From positions 1 through 19,601 of the forward strand of contig JAUXBK010000017.1 of assembly GCA_030619405.1 (NCBI GenBank): 19,601 bases of DNA. Reading direction: 5' to 3'. Position 1 is the first letter of the stretch; the number at the start of each line of letters is the position of its first letter. The translations under genes and the position numbers were made by a program. Of the stretch, positions 1 through 7,154 are shown in pieces. Origin of the DNA: Sedimenticola sp. Its GTDB lineage: Bacteria > Pseudomonadota > Gammaproteobacteria > Chromatiales > Chromatiaceae. The notes beneath the pieces were generated by a model that did no database searches, was not told the origin of the DNA, and worked only from the letters and a program-made list of their open reading frames with translations.

Positions 1-7
1 TACGCAC

Positions 8-1060
8 GTGCAATTGTTCACGCTGACGGCGGATCAGGACACCATAGCCTTTGATCCGACGGCGGACGAGCCGTTTCCCAAACCGGATTGGCACGCGGCA
101 CCGCGCGATCTCCTCGACATCCTGATACCGAATTCCCCCGCGCGTCGATTGTGGGTCGGGGGAGTTCTCCACAGCGATGGTCGGGCCTCTCCCGCATTGC
201 ATCAGATGCGTGTGGATTATGGTCGCGATACCTGGTTGAAATTTCTCCCCGCACTGTATGCGAAGGGTGAATCTCAACGTGATCTGATAGAGCGCTTCCT
301 CACGCTGCATGAGAGTGTGCTCGGCAGCCATGAAGAGGCTATCGCTGACCTTCCGCGGCTGTTCGATCCCTTTGCTGCACCTGATAGCGAGCCTCCTTCT
401 TGGCTCTCCTGGTTGTCAGGGTGGTTGGACTTCGAGCTTAATGAGGCCTGGAGCGAACAAGAAGCCCGCGAGAACCTCGCGCAGGCGTTTCAGCTGTATG
501 AAAAGCGGGGGACACTCGAGGGGCTGCAGCTTTATCTCAAACTATATGCAGGCGTCGAAGCACGTATCGAAGAACCTGGTTTGTACACGACCCTCTGGAC
601 ATTGGGTGAGAATTCGACGCTTGGTTTCACCACGATGCTGGCCCCCGTTCATCCACAGGGTGCCGTCATTGGCACCACCGCCACGCTGGATGAATCGCAT
701 GTCACGCGAGGCAATGACTTTGGCGCGGCGTTGTTCGAAGAGCGCGCCCATCACTTTTGCGTGCAGGTCTATTGCGCCGAGCTGACACGCCCGGGTTCTC
801 TGGACGACGCGCGCGCAGTGATCGATCGAGAGAAGCCGGCTCACAGCACCTACGAGTTGTGCCTGATTGAACCACGCATGCGGGTCGGTGTGCAGTCCCG
901 GGTAGGGGTTGATGCGATCCTTGCTCAGGGCCCGCCCGCGGCGGGGATCGGGATTCCACTCGGTACGGGAACACTGGCCGAACATTCGATCACCTGCAAG
1001 CGTGCGAGTCCCAAGCTGCCTGCGGGAGCAATGTCATGTGAAAGTGAGGAGGGAATATAG
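8..1060 (+). CDS. phage tail-like / eCIS baseplate protein, TIGR02242 type (5' end may be cut)
   Basis: Probable baseplate-periphery protein of a contractile injection system, related to the P2 gpI-like tail proteins (Tail_P2_I / TIGR02242). Seen: FLPALYA at residues 79-85, a helical stretch with LFDPFAAP (118-125), WLSWLSGWL (132-140), then LYEKRGT-x-EGL (163-172) and LKLYAG (177-182). This order is the family signature as I know it. The C-terminal third carries a beta-rich segment and a DREKPAHSTYEL motif, also usual here. The GTG at 8 is the first possible start, but the frame is open to the window edge, so the true start may lie upstream. The stop at 1058-1060 directly abuts the next ATG, implying one operon. 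Sheath, tube and ATPase genes are not in the window, so assignment to an eCIS rather than a prophage remnant is inference. Confidence 0.82.
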   Translation: MQLFTLTADQDTIAFDPTADEPFPKPDWHAAPRDLLDILIPNSPARRLWVGGVLHSDGRASPALHQMRVDYGRDTWLKFLPALYAKGESQRDLIERFLTLHESVLGSHEEAIADLPRLFDPFAAPDSEPPSWLSWLSGWLDFELNEAWSEQEARENLAQAFQLYEKRGTLEGLQLYLKLYAGVEARIEEPGLYTTLWTLGENSTLGFTTMLAPVHPQGAVIGTTATLDESHVTRGNDFGAALFEERAHHFCVQVYCAELTRPGSLDDARAVIDREKPAHSTYELCLIEPRMRVGVQSRVGVDAILAQGPPAAGIGIPLGTGTLAEHSITCKRASPKLPAGAMSCESEEGI

Positions 1061-2095
1061 ATGCCTGTGACGAGCAACAATGGCAATGGCCTCCCGGTCG
1101 CGCCAGAGCGCAACCACTTTTTCTACGGCAAGCTCATGGATGTGGACCAGTTCCAAAAGGATCAGTGCTACTTCAACGAGCAACGCCGGCTCCTGAACCG
1201 GCTCTCACTGGGCAGCGGTGTGTTATGTGGCCTGGATGTCGTGGCCGATGCCGATGGAAAAGTTCGTATCCAGCCGGGAGTTGCGATCGACAATTCAGGC
1301 CGCGAGATCGTGCTCCCTGAACCAGGGATTACGGTGAACCCGAGACAGCTGACGGATGACCAGGGTAATCCCACAGGCACCCCTATCGACGATGGCGATG
1401 TCAATGTTTGTCTCGGGTACGCCGAGACCCTGACCGATCCGGTACCGGTGCTGGTGGCCGATTGCGACACGCATGGAAACTGCGCGCCCGGCACTGTCCG
1501 GGAGGGTTTTCGAATTCTGGTCCGGCGTGCTGAAGAAGAGCCTGCTGAACCGGCTGCCTGTAATTTTGGGGAGTTTCCTTTACCTGCGAGCGCGACGCTT
1601 CAAAAACTTCTTTCCCAACGCATCAGCCAGCCGTTTCCGGTGAGTCCGGGAGATCCTTGTGTGCCACTGGCTCGTGTGGCGGTGTCTCCAGGCACCGAAG
1701 GTATCAACTCAATCACCAACCGAAAACTGGTTATTGCCAATCCGCTTCTGTACGAACTCGTACTGTGCCTGGCCGAGCGTATACAAGGATTGGCACAGGG
1801 CCAATTCCTGCGCTACGTATCAGGTGATGGGCAGACAGGAGAGCCGGATATTTTGTTGACGGAACCGCTGGTTGTTCAGCTAGTAGATGGGGAAGGCACT
1901 GCGATCAGTGACAGGATTGTGCAGTTCAAAGTAGCCGATGGCGGAGAAATCACCCCGGAGAGTACAAAAACGAATGAACAGGGGCATGCGAGTGTCAAGT
2001 GGAGATTAGGCACATCAGGTGAACAAAAAGTTACTGCCAGCGCAGTAGGTACAGCCTTTACGGTGACGTTTCGGGCAACTGCAGTGGCACCTTGA
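1061..2095 (+). CDS. eCIS-associated core-domain protein with C-terminal Big-1 Ig-like domain
   Basis: First of three adjacent paralogues. The N-terminal core (about residues 1-245) has RNHFFYGKLM-x-VDQF at 17-31 and NRLSLGSGVLCGLDV at 46-60, matching the NRYLHGWGVVCGL block of the next two proteins. A cysteine pair (ADC-x5-NC) and a PGDPC-x-PLARVAV strand follow. The C-terminal ~95 residues (GDGQTGEP...VQLVDGEG...TNEQGHASVKWRLG...VTASA) read as a bacterial Ig-like Big-1 domain, a fold common in adhesins and fibres. ATG follows the upstream stop with no gap and is preceded by GAGGAGGG, so translation is probably coupled. No signal peptide. From my knowledge, such core proteins sit beside TIGR02242 genes in eCIS loci without a defined role; a fibre or target-binding role is inference. 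Confidence 0.75.
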   Translation: MPVTSNNGNGLPVAPERNHFFYGKLMDVDQFQKDQCYFNEQRRLLNRLSLGSGVLCGLDVVADADGKVRIQPGVAIDNSGREIVLPEPGITVNPRQLTDDQGNPTGTPIDDGDVNVCLGYAETLTDPVPVLVADCDTHGNCAPGTVREGFRILVRRAEEEPAEPAACNFGEFPLPASATLQKLLSQRISQPFPVSPGDPCVPLARVAVSPGTEGINSITNRKLVIANPLLYELVLCLAERIQGLAQGQFLRYVSGDGQTGEPDILLTEPLVVQLVDGEGTAISDRIVQFKVADGGEITPESTKTNEQGHASVKWRLGTSGEQKVTASAVGTAFTVTFRATAVAP

Positions 2096-2119
2096 ACGTA
2101 GTGTGGAAAGGAGGTAGAA

Positions 2120-3301
2120 ATGACAGACCTGCGACTACTCGACTGCTTCGAGCCGGAACTTGTCCGGTTGGAGCGGATGAACTACTTTCCGCGTCAGCTC
2201 CTGGACGCCGACGCCATGCGTGCGGATCAGGATTACTTTATTAGTAAGTCGCGGTGTCATAACCGGTATCTGCATGGCTGGGGTGTTGTGTGCGGTTTGA
2301 AGGTCACTGCTGCAGCAACAGATGAATTACCCTGGCGCATAGTGGTAGAACCTGGTTACGCCCTCTCGCCCTACGGTGATGAAATCTATGTTGGGGAGCG
2401 AGTGTATGTTGACCTGGCCCGATGTGGTCCCGGGGCGGTTACGGATCCTTGCGAGCCGGACCTGCTGCATCCAGGTAGATCGGGTACCGGCGGAGAGCTG
2501 TTTCTCGCCATCAAATATGCCGAGTGCGTTGCGAAGCCGGTCCAAGTGATGCCGGCCGGTTGCGCCTGTGAAGAAGAAGCCTGCGAATACTCACGCATTC
2601 GCGACAGCTTTCAGATCGAATGTCTCACGGAGCTTCCACCGTCGCACGAACCGCAGCCAGAGTCGCCAAACCTATGTGACTTCATCGAGGGCAAGCTTCT
2701 GCCACGTTGTCCGCCATGCCCTTCCGATCCGTGGGTGGTGTTAGCCCATGTGACGTTGCCCGAGTCATCTGACAGCAATATTCCCGATTTGGATATCGAC
2801 AATTTTATCAGACGACAAGTTTTCAGCACTGCGGTGCTGCAGGAGCAGTTGATCGCGTGCTGCTGCAAGGGAGAATTAAATGCGGATCTTGCGATTGCCG
2901 AACTGACGACCAAAGTTGGCGGCGGGGAGGGGGTGCAGACAGTGGAATACTTTATTACGGCGATAAACAACGGGCCATCCGCGGCAAAAGAGATCGTATT
3001 GACGAGTAGTGTGAATATTGAAACCGGAACGATCTCGTTACTCAGCGCGGATGGATTTAAGTCAGACCCTGGAAAATGGACGAAGCAGGCGGTGGCTCAG
3101 GATGGACAATCTGCGGAATTCAAGGCAGATATAGGTGACCTGGAACCGGAAGAGGTGGCCAAGCTCAAATTTCTTGTTAAGCTGAGGGGAGACGCGTTCA
3201 GCGTCAAAAACGCTGTTCACGTAGAAAGCCTTGTAACCAAGGATCCAGTTGACAATAACAACGATAGCGAAGTTACCACACCGTTTGGCATATTTGGGTG
3301 A
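2120..3301 (+). CDS. eCIS-associated core-domain protein with C-terminal DUF11-like domain
   Basis: Second paralogue. Core about 1-250: RMNYFPRQLLDADAMRADQDYF at 19-40, HNRYLHGWGVVCGLKV at 47-62, EPGYALSPYGDEI, then a cysteine-rich stretch (AGCACEEEACEYSRIRDSF) and LPRCPPCPSDPWVVLAHVTLP. The core ends near LDIDNFIRRQVF, then a CCC triplet. Residues about 255-393 look like a DUF11-type beta-sandwich (ADLAIAELTTKV, VEYFITAINNGPSAAKEIVLT, and a closing DPVDNNNDSEVTT), a domain usually found as repeats in surface proteins. Preceded by a strong AAAGGAGGT ribosome site 24 bases after the previous gene. No signal peptide, which fits release by the injection particle or by lysis rather than Sec export. 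Function unproven. Confidence 0.75.
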   Translation: MTDLRLLDCFEPELVRLERMNYFPRQLLDADAMRADQDYFISKSRCHNRYLHGWGVVCGLKVTAAATDELPWRIVVEPGYALSPYGDEIYVGERVYVDLARCGPGAVTDPCEPDLLHPGRSGTGGELFLAIKYAECVAKPVQVMPAGCACEEEACEYSRIRDSFQIECLTELPPSHEPQPESPNLCDFIEGKLLPRCPPCPSDPWVVLAHVTLPESSDSNIPDLDIDNFIRRQVFSTAVLQEQLIACCCKGELNADLAIAELTTKVGGGEGVQTVEYFITAINNGPSAAKEIVLTSSVNIETGTISLLSADGFKSDPGKWTKQAVAQDGQSAEFKADIGDLEPEEVAKLKFLVKLRGDAFSVKNAVHVESLVTKDPVDNNNDSEVTTPFGIFG

Positions 3302-3308
3302 TATTAAA

Positions 3309-3359
3309 ATGATCATAGTGCCAGAAAGCTTGTCGAACGATCATCGGAAAAGGCGTTGA
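3309..3359 (+). other. 16-codon minicistron in frame with the next gene
   Basis: ATG at 3309 opens MIIVPESLSNDHRKRR and stops with TGA at 3357-3359. The GTG start of the third paralogue (3363) is in the same frame, only one codon beyond this stop. It could be a relic of an N-terminal extension ended by a nonsense change, a coupling leader, or chance. The ribosome site before the ATG is weak. Confidence 0.25.
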
Positions 3360-3362
3360 ATC

Positions 3363-3995
3363 GTGCGAGTGCTTAAGCGTGCCCTGAAACGTCCTCGCTT
3401 TAAAGTGAAGGATTATCTGGCTGCCAAGGATCTGCAGGTAGAGCAGCGTTATCGGTCACAGCGGTTCCGGCATCATAACCGGTACCTGCACGGTTGGGGT
3501 GTGGTGTGTGGTCTGCATGTCGCGCCCGACAAGGATGCCGGTCGGCCGTGGGCGGTGCTTGTCTGTCCTGGCTATGCGATCGGGTGCTGCGGCGAAGCGA
3601 TCGAGGTACGAGCACGCGCACTGGTGGATGTGCGCGATTACCTCTGGAGAAGACCGCAGAAGCACGGGGTGCCAGAGCCTGTGGCCTGCGTCGGCATCCG
3701 CTATTCCGAGCAGCAGGTAAAGCCAGTGCCCGCCAATCCTCCACAATGCGGTTGCCATGACACGACGTACCAATCGTCGCGAATCCAGGACAGCCATCAA
3801 GTGGACATCGTGTGGGGCTTCCCGGAAACCGCCGACACCGAAGGATTAGACCTGTGCGAGCAACGCCTCCCTCCCTGTCCGGAGTGCCCCGACAATACAT
3901 ACGTGATTCTTGCATGCATAACGCTACCAGCGAGCGAAGGCGATCCCATCACCGTCGACCATGTCGATAACTTGTCTTGCCGGCAGAGGATGTAA
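3363..3995 (+). CDS. eCIS-associated core-domain protein, core only
   Basis: Third paralogue, 210 aa, consisting of the shared core without an added C-terminal domain. HHNRYLHGWGVVCGLHV starts at residue 37, followed by VLVCPGYAIGCCGEAIEV, the cysteine block PPQCGCHDTTYQSSRIQDSHQ, and LCEQRLPPCPECPDNTYVILACITLP. It ends at VDHVDNLSCRQRM, the position where the second paralogue passes from core to DUF11-like domain. The GTG start is placed by the length match of its first ~40 residues to the second paralogue and by AAAAGG about ten bases upstream. An in-frame stop lies just before the start. It is either a naturally short form or one that lost its tail. The injection-system genes appear to end here: the next gene faces the other way and belongs to another pathway. 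Function unknown. Confidence 0.7.
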   Translation: MRVLKRALKRPRFKVKDYLAAKDLQVEQRYRSQRFRHHNRYLHGWGVVCGLHVAPDKDAGRPWAVLVCPGYAIGCCGEAIEVRARALVDVRDYLWRRPQKHGVPEPVACVGIRYSEQQVKPVPANPPQCGCHDTTYQSSRIQDSHQVDIVWGFPETADTEGLDLCEQRLPPCPECPDNTYVILACITLPASEGDPITVDHVDNLSCRQRM

Positions 3996-4197
3996 TGCAC
4001 GCGATGCATCAACGATCCGTTAGCTTTGTTCTGCACTATTGAGGCTCTTGCACCCGGAAAGCGAGAAAACAGCATTCATGTATCCACTGGCTATATCGAT
4101 CAATCGTGGTGCAGTGCCAAGTTATCGAATCGAAGGCCCACGGCCCGGTCTGCATAGACCTATGTGCATTGCTGCTCTCCCCTGCCCGGCCAATATT

Positions 4198-4782
4198 TCA
4201 GGCGAGATCCAGGACCAGCGACTCCCTGATGTTCGCCGGTACATTCCTCACCTCATGCCGGTATTCCGGATGATCCACCCCCATGGCCAGGGCCGCCCCC
4301 CCTTTCAGGGCAGAGATCATCTCCGGCGTCAGTTCGAATCGCAGAAAGTGTACCGATGAGGTCTTCTCCTCCGTTTCCCGCTCCAGGTCTTCGTTGGCCC
4401 GGGGATAAACCGGTTCGAAGTCCGCCACCTGCACCCAGACCCGCCGTTCCACGCCGATCAGGCGGGCCAGCGCCGCCTTGCGCTCCTCCGGATCCGCGTA
4501 CTCGATCATGAACGTCGCCTTCCAGTTGCTTCCGTCGGGGATCAGTGGATTGTAGGCAGCGAGCTCGTCCCGGATCCCTTCGGACTCGAAGATACGCTCG
4601 ATCCGCAGCATCTCCTGGATCTGATACTGCATGGTGAGCCGGTCTTCGAAATAGAGGGTGGTATTGGGTCCCAGCGGCACCTGCCGGTGCCGTTTGTGCT
4701 CCATGACCTGGGCCCGGAACTCCGGGCGGATTTTCGCATACTCCTCCAGGGAATAGAGATCTTCTCTGCTGAGCTGTGTCAT
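4198..4782 (-). CDS. DUF3501 family protein
   Basis: A 194-residue protein recognised as DUF3501 by its opening (LSREDLYSLEEYAKIRPEFR), the RHRQVPLGPNTTLYFEDRLTMQYQIQEMLRIERI segment (residues about 32-65) and the E-L-x-AYNPLIPDG stretch. No cofactor motif, signal peptide or membrane segment; probably a soluble cytoplasmic protein. ATG at 4782 has GAGGAGG close upstream. It is the last gene of a three-gene operon, 20 bases after the iron-sulfur protein. From established knowledge, DUF3501 genes recur beside rubrerythrin and this type of iron-sulfur protein, so a shared redox or stress role is likely, but no biochemical function is known to me. The 200 bases beyond its stop hold only small hairpins (such as GGTCT/AGACC at 4147-4160) and no clear terminator. 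Confidence 0.88.
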   Translation of the reverse strand: MTQLSREDLYSLEEYAKIRPEFRAQVMEHKRHRQVPLGPNTTLYFEDRLTMQYQIQEMLRIERIFESEGIRDELAAYNPLIPDGSNWKATFMIEYADPEERKAALARLIGVERRVWVQVADFEPVYPRANEDLERETEEKTSSVHFLRFELTPEMISALKGGAALAMGVDHPEYRHEVRNVPANIRESLVLDLA

Positions 4783-4802
4783 ATCGCCTCCTCTGAACTC
4801 TC

Positions 4803-6143
4803 TTATATCCCGTAAGCCTGGCGCAGCAGCGACATCGGATGTTCCGGCGCCTTGCCGTTGTTCAGTCCGTTCTCAATCTGGTGGCCGGCCATGGGGCAGT
4901 CACTGCCATAGTGGTCCGGTTCCGCCTTCTTTACCCGGCTCACCACTGCCCGGCCGATCTTCATGGAGATTGCGTGGTACTCCTTCTTGACCGCATAGGT
5001 GCCGTCGTGGCCGGAGCAGCGCTCGATAATGGCCACCTTGGTATCCGGTATCAGGGAGAGAACCTCGCGGGTCTTCTGGCCCACATTCTGCACCCGTTGA
5101 TGGCAGGCGGCGTGATAACTCACTTTACCCAGCGGCTGCTTGAAATCGGTGGCAAGCTTTCCGGCCTTGTGCCGCAGCATCAGATATTCGAACGGGTCGA
5201 ATATCGCCTTTGCGACCGTTTGCACCTCTGCATCGTCGGGAAACAGCAGCGGCAGTTCCTGGCGGAACATCAGAGCACAGGAGGGCACCGGTGCCACGAT
5301 ATCCCACCCCTCATTCACCAGCCGGGCCAGCATCGGAATGTTCGCCGCTTTAGCGGCAGCGATGGATTCCAGGTCGCCCAGTTCCAGCTTGGGCATACCA
5401 CAGCACTGCTCCTTCTCTGCGATGGTGACCGGGATCCCGTTGTGTTCGAACACGGCCACCAGATCTTCGCCGATATGGGGCTCGTTGTAGTTGCCATAAC
5501 AGGTGGCGAACAGGGCCACCTTGCCCGAAGTGCCATTGGCCGGCTCGCCACTGGCTTGCTGGTGGCGTCGGTCCTGCAGGCGGTCGCGCAGGGTCTTGCT
5601 GTGGTATTTGGGCAGTATGGCGTCGGCCGCAACCCCCAGGGTGCTCTCCATCACCTTGCGCGCCACGCCGATCCCGTTCACCCCGTTCACCAGATTGACC
5701 ACGATCGGGATGCTGGCGAGTCGGCCCACCGCATCGGTACTGGAGAGGATACGATCACGAAAGCTCGCCCCGCTGGTCTTGAAGTTGAACGCCTTTGCCC
5801 GCAGCATCAAATGGGGGAAATCGAGATTCCACTCATGGGGCGGCGTATAGGGGCACTTGGTCATGTAGCAGAGGTCACACAGGTAGCAGTGCTCCACCAC
5901 CTTCCAGTAATCCTTCTTGTCCACACCGTCCACTTCCATGGTGTCTGACTCATCCACCAGATCGAACAGGGTCGGGAATGCGTGGCACAGACTGACACAG
6001 CGGCGACAGCCGTGACAGTGGTCGAACACCCGCTCCAGCTCCGCAAACAGCTTCCCCTCGTCATAAAAATCGGGATTCTGCCAGTCGATCGGGTGTCGGG
6101 TCGGTGCCTCCAGATTGCCTTCTGTGACCGTTTTGGAAACCAT
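4803..6143 (-). CDS. HdrD/GlpC-like iron-sulfur protein with two CCG domains
   Basis: A cytoplasmic electron-transfer or oxidoreductase subunit resembling GlpC and heterodisulfide reductase HdrD. Seen, numbered from the start chosen here: C43-x2-C46-x2-C49-x3-C53 and C86-x2-C89-x2-C92-x4-C97, two [4Fe-4S] ferredoxin-type sites. Two CCG-type domains follow: the first ends in QCCGMPKLELGD near residue 246; the second has HAACHQR near 343 and RCSGHDG near 374, with CSG in place of canonical CCG. The ATG at 6143 is preferred over an earlier in-frame start at 6203 because GGAGGAGGAG lies just before it and the extra 20 residues are not family-like. Second gene of the rubrerythrin operon. The catalytic substrate is unknown; an electron-transfer role towards rubrerythrin is inference. 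Confidence 0.88.
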   Translation of the reverse strand: MVSKTVTEGNLEAPTRHPIDWQNPDFYDEGKLFAELERVFDHCHGCRRCVSLCHAFPTLFDLVDESDTMEVDGVDKKDYWKVVEHCYLCDLCYMTKCPYTPPHEWNLDFPHLMLRAKAFNFKTSGASFRDRILSSTDAVGRLASIPIVVNLVNGVNGIGVARKVMESTLGVAADAILPKYHSKTLRDRLQDRRHQQASGEPANGTSGKVALFATCYGNYNEPHIGEDLVAVFEHNGIPVTIAEKEQCCGMPKLELGDLESIAAAKAANIPMLARLVNEGWDIVAPVPSCALMFRQELPLLFPDDAEVQTVAKAIFDPFEYLMLRHKAGKLATDFKQPLGKVSYHAACHQRVQNVGQKTREVLSLIPDTKVAIIERCSGHDGTYAVKKEYHAISMKIGRAVVSRVKKAEPDHYGSDCPMAGHQIENGLNNGKAPEHPMSLLRQAYGI

Positions 6144-6148
6144 CGCTT

Positions 6149-6158
6149 CTCCTCCTCC
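6149..6158 (-). promoter_or_regulatory. ribosome binding site deciding the iron-sulfur gene start
   Basis: On the minus strand this reads GGAGGAGGAG, five bases before the ATG at 6143. It supports that ATG over the upstream in-frame start at 6203. Confidence 0.8.
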
Positions 6159-6206
6159 GGGGAAAACCGGAGCCCCGTTTGACACGGAACCCCGGTAGAT
6201 CATGGC

Positions 6207-6620
6207 TTACAGGCTGTCCAGTGCCTTCTGAAAACGATTGGCATGAGAGCGCTCGGCCTTGGCCAGCGTCTCGAACCAGTCGGCAATCTCATCGAAACCT
6301 TCGCCACGGGCGGCCTTGGCCATACCGGGGTACATATCCGTGTACTCGTGGGTCTCTCCGGCAATGGCCGTCTTCAGGTTGTCCTCAGTGCCGCCGAAAG
6401 GCAGGCCGGTAGCGGGATCGCCACACTCCTCCAGGTATTCCAGATGACCGTGGGCATGGCCGGTCTCTCCCTCCGCGGTGGAACGGAAGACGGCAGAGAC
6501 ATCGTTCTGGCCTTCGACATCCGCCTTGGCTGCAAAGTAGAGATAGCGGCGATTCGCCTGGGATTCGCCGGCGAAGGCGTCTTTCAGATTCTGTTCGGTG
6601 TTGGAGCCTTTGAGTTCCAT
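6207..6620 (-). CDS. rubrerythrin (erythrin type, no rubredoxin domain)
   Basis: Di-iron ferritin-like protein that reduces hydrogen peroxide in the cytoplasm. Seen: a four-helix pattern with ligand candidates E19 (FAGESQANRRY), E52 and H55 (AEGETGHA), E89 and E92 (AGETHEY), and E123 and H126 (KAERSHANRF), as expected for rubrerythrin. At 137 residues it has only the di-iron domain; the CxxC pairs of a rubredoxin domain are absent (one cysteine only). An external electron donor is therefore needed, and the adjacent Fe-S protein is a candidate (inference). ATG at 6620 is chosen because AGGAGG lies seven bases upstream and the next residues match the family start; a longer reading to 6698 has no support. 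First gene of the operon with the Fe-S and DUF3501 genes; 63 bases separate it from the next. Confidence 0.93.
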   Translation of the reverse strand: MELKGSNTEQNLKDAFAGESQANRRYLYFAAKADVEGQNDVSAVFRSTAEGETGHAHGHLEYLEECGDPATGLPFGGTEDNLKTAIAGETHEYTDMYPGMAKAARGEGFDEIADWFETLAKAERSHANRFQKALDSL

Positions 6621-6678
6621 AGTTTTCCTCCTGATGAATGAACTGATTTTATCGAGTGTGCGAATCACACTCACCGAA

Positions 6679-6706
6679 ATTAGAGGATCTGAAACCAATA
6701 TTCCAA
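6679..6706 (-). promoter_or_regulatory. candidate sigma-70 promoter of the rubrerythrin operon
   Basis: On the minus strand TTGGAA (6706-6701) and TCTAAT (6684-6679) are separated by 16 bases, about 60 bases before the rubrerythrin ATG. The -35 lies inside an inverted repeat (6694-6715), a usual place for regulated promoters. Sequence match only. Confidence 0.45.
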
Positions 6707-6715
6707 TTGATTGGT
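6694..6715. promoter_or_regulatory. inverted repeat, possible operator of the rubrerythrin operon
   Basis: ACCAAT (6694-6699) and ATTGGT (6710-6715) form 6-base arms; a second CCAAT at 6703-6707 pairs with the same right arm as CCAAT-TG-ATTGG. The repeat overlaps the candidate -35. I do not recognise it as a known Fur, PerR, OxyR or IscR site. Confidence 0.35.
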
Positions 6716-6920
6716 ACTAACTTGCTGATAGCTTTTTACTAAAGAGGTATCGAAACAGCGCCTTTCATACCTGCTCTCTTCCTGCGCTATCCGTTTCTAC
6801 AGTAGATAGCCGTGCATGGGATCAAGAGACATTTAGTCGTGCTTTTATTGTTCGTTGTTTTATATCTGTCGAATATGCAACTTCTCAATCTCCCGGGGCA
6901 GCGGCTACGGGCCGGCCAAT

Positions 6921-6977
6921 GGTGGGCATAAACGGCATGCCCACCCTACGTAGGGTGGGCACGTTTTTTGTGCCCAC
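6921..6977. repeat. compound palindromic repeat (REP/MITE-like)
   Basis: Three overlapping hairpins. GGTGGGCAT (6921-6929) pairs with ATGCCCACC (6937-6945). A perfect 24-base palindrome (6938-6961) has the half TGCCCACCCTAC. GTGGGCAC (6955-6962) pairs with GTGCCCAC (6970-6977) around a T-rich loop. Only one of these foldings can form at a time. The GTAGGGTGGGCA unit resembles short palindromes dispersed in many proteobacterial genomes (recollection, not checked). It lies between divergent operons and might also end stray transcripts. Confidence 0.7.
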
Positions 6978-6984
6978 GCTGCAC

Positions 6985-7154
6985 CGACTTATTGAGAGAT
7001 TACTCGAATATTAGTTCATTATATACAATAAGTAACATCTTATTATTAATCTGTTTTATTATGTATAAACGGCAACGACAGAAAGACTGGGCGGGAATCA
7101 ATCGGCCGAGAAACCGGTCTATTCTAGTAACTTAGCTGAATAGTAGGTTAATCG
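6985..7154. other. AT-rich leader before the YiiX-like gene
   Basis: The remainder of the 534-base gap 6621-7154. The part near 7010-7070 is much richer in A and T than the neighbouring genes and includes TATAAA near 7064, so it may hold the promoter of the forward operon, but I cannot fix a convincing -35/-10 pair. No open frame worth calling on either strand. Confidence 0.3.

Noticed and set aside
542..985. Minus-strand frame opposite the tail protein gene
   Set aside because: Shadow of a gene with clear TIGR02242 motifs.
4039..4359. 106-codon forward open frame
   Set aside because: Its 3' half is antisense to the DUF3501 gene; no ribosome site or family resemblance.
4839..5948. 369-codon forward open frame
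   Set aside because: Lies opposite the Fe-S protein gene whose cysteine motifs and ribosome site are clear; its translation has no recognisable domain.
6921..6977. Palindrome as a plain Rho-independent terminator
   Set aside because: It lies between divergent operon starts, so a terminator is not expected; the T run lies in a loop, not after a stem.
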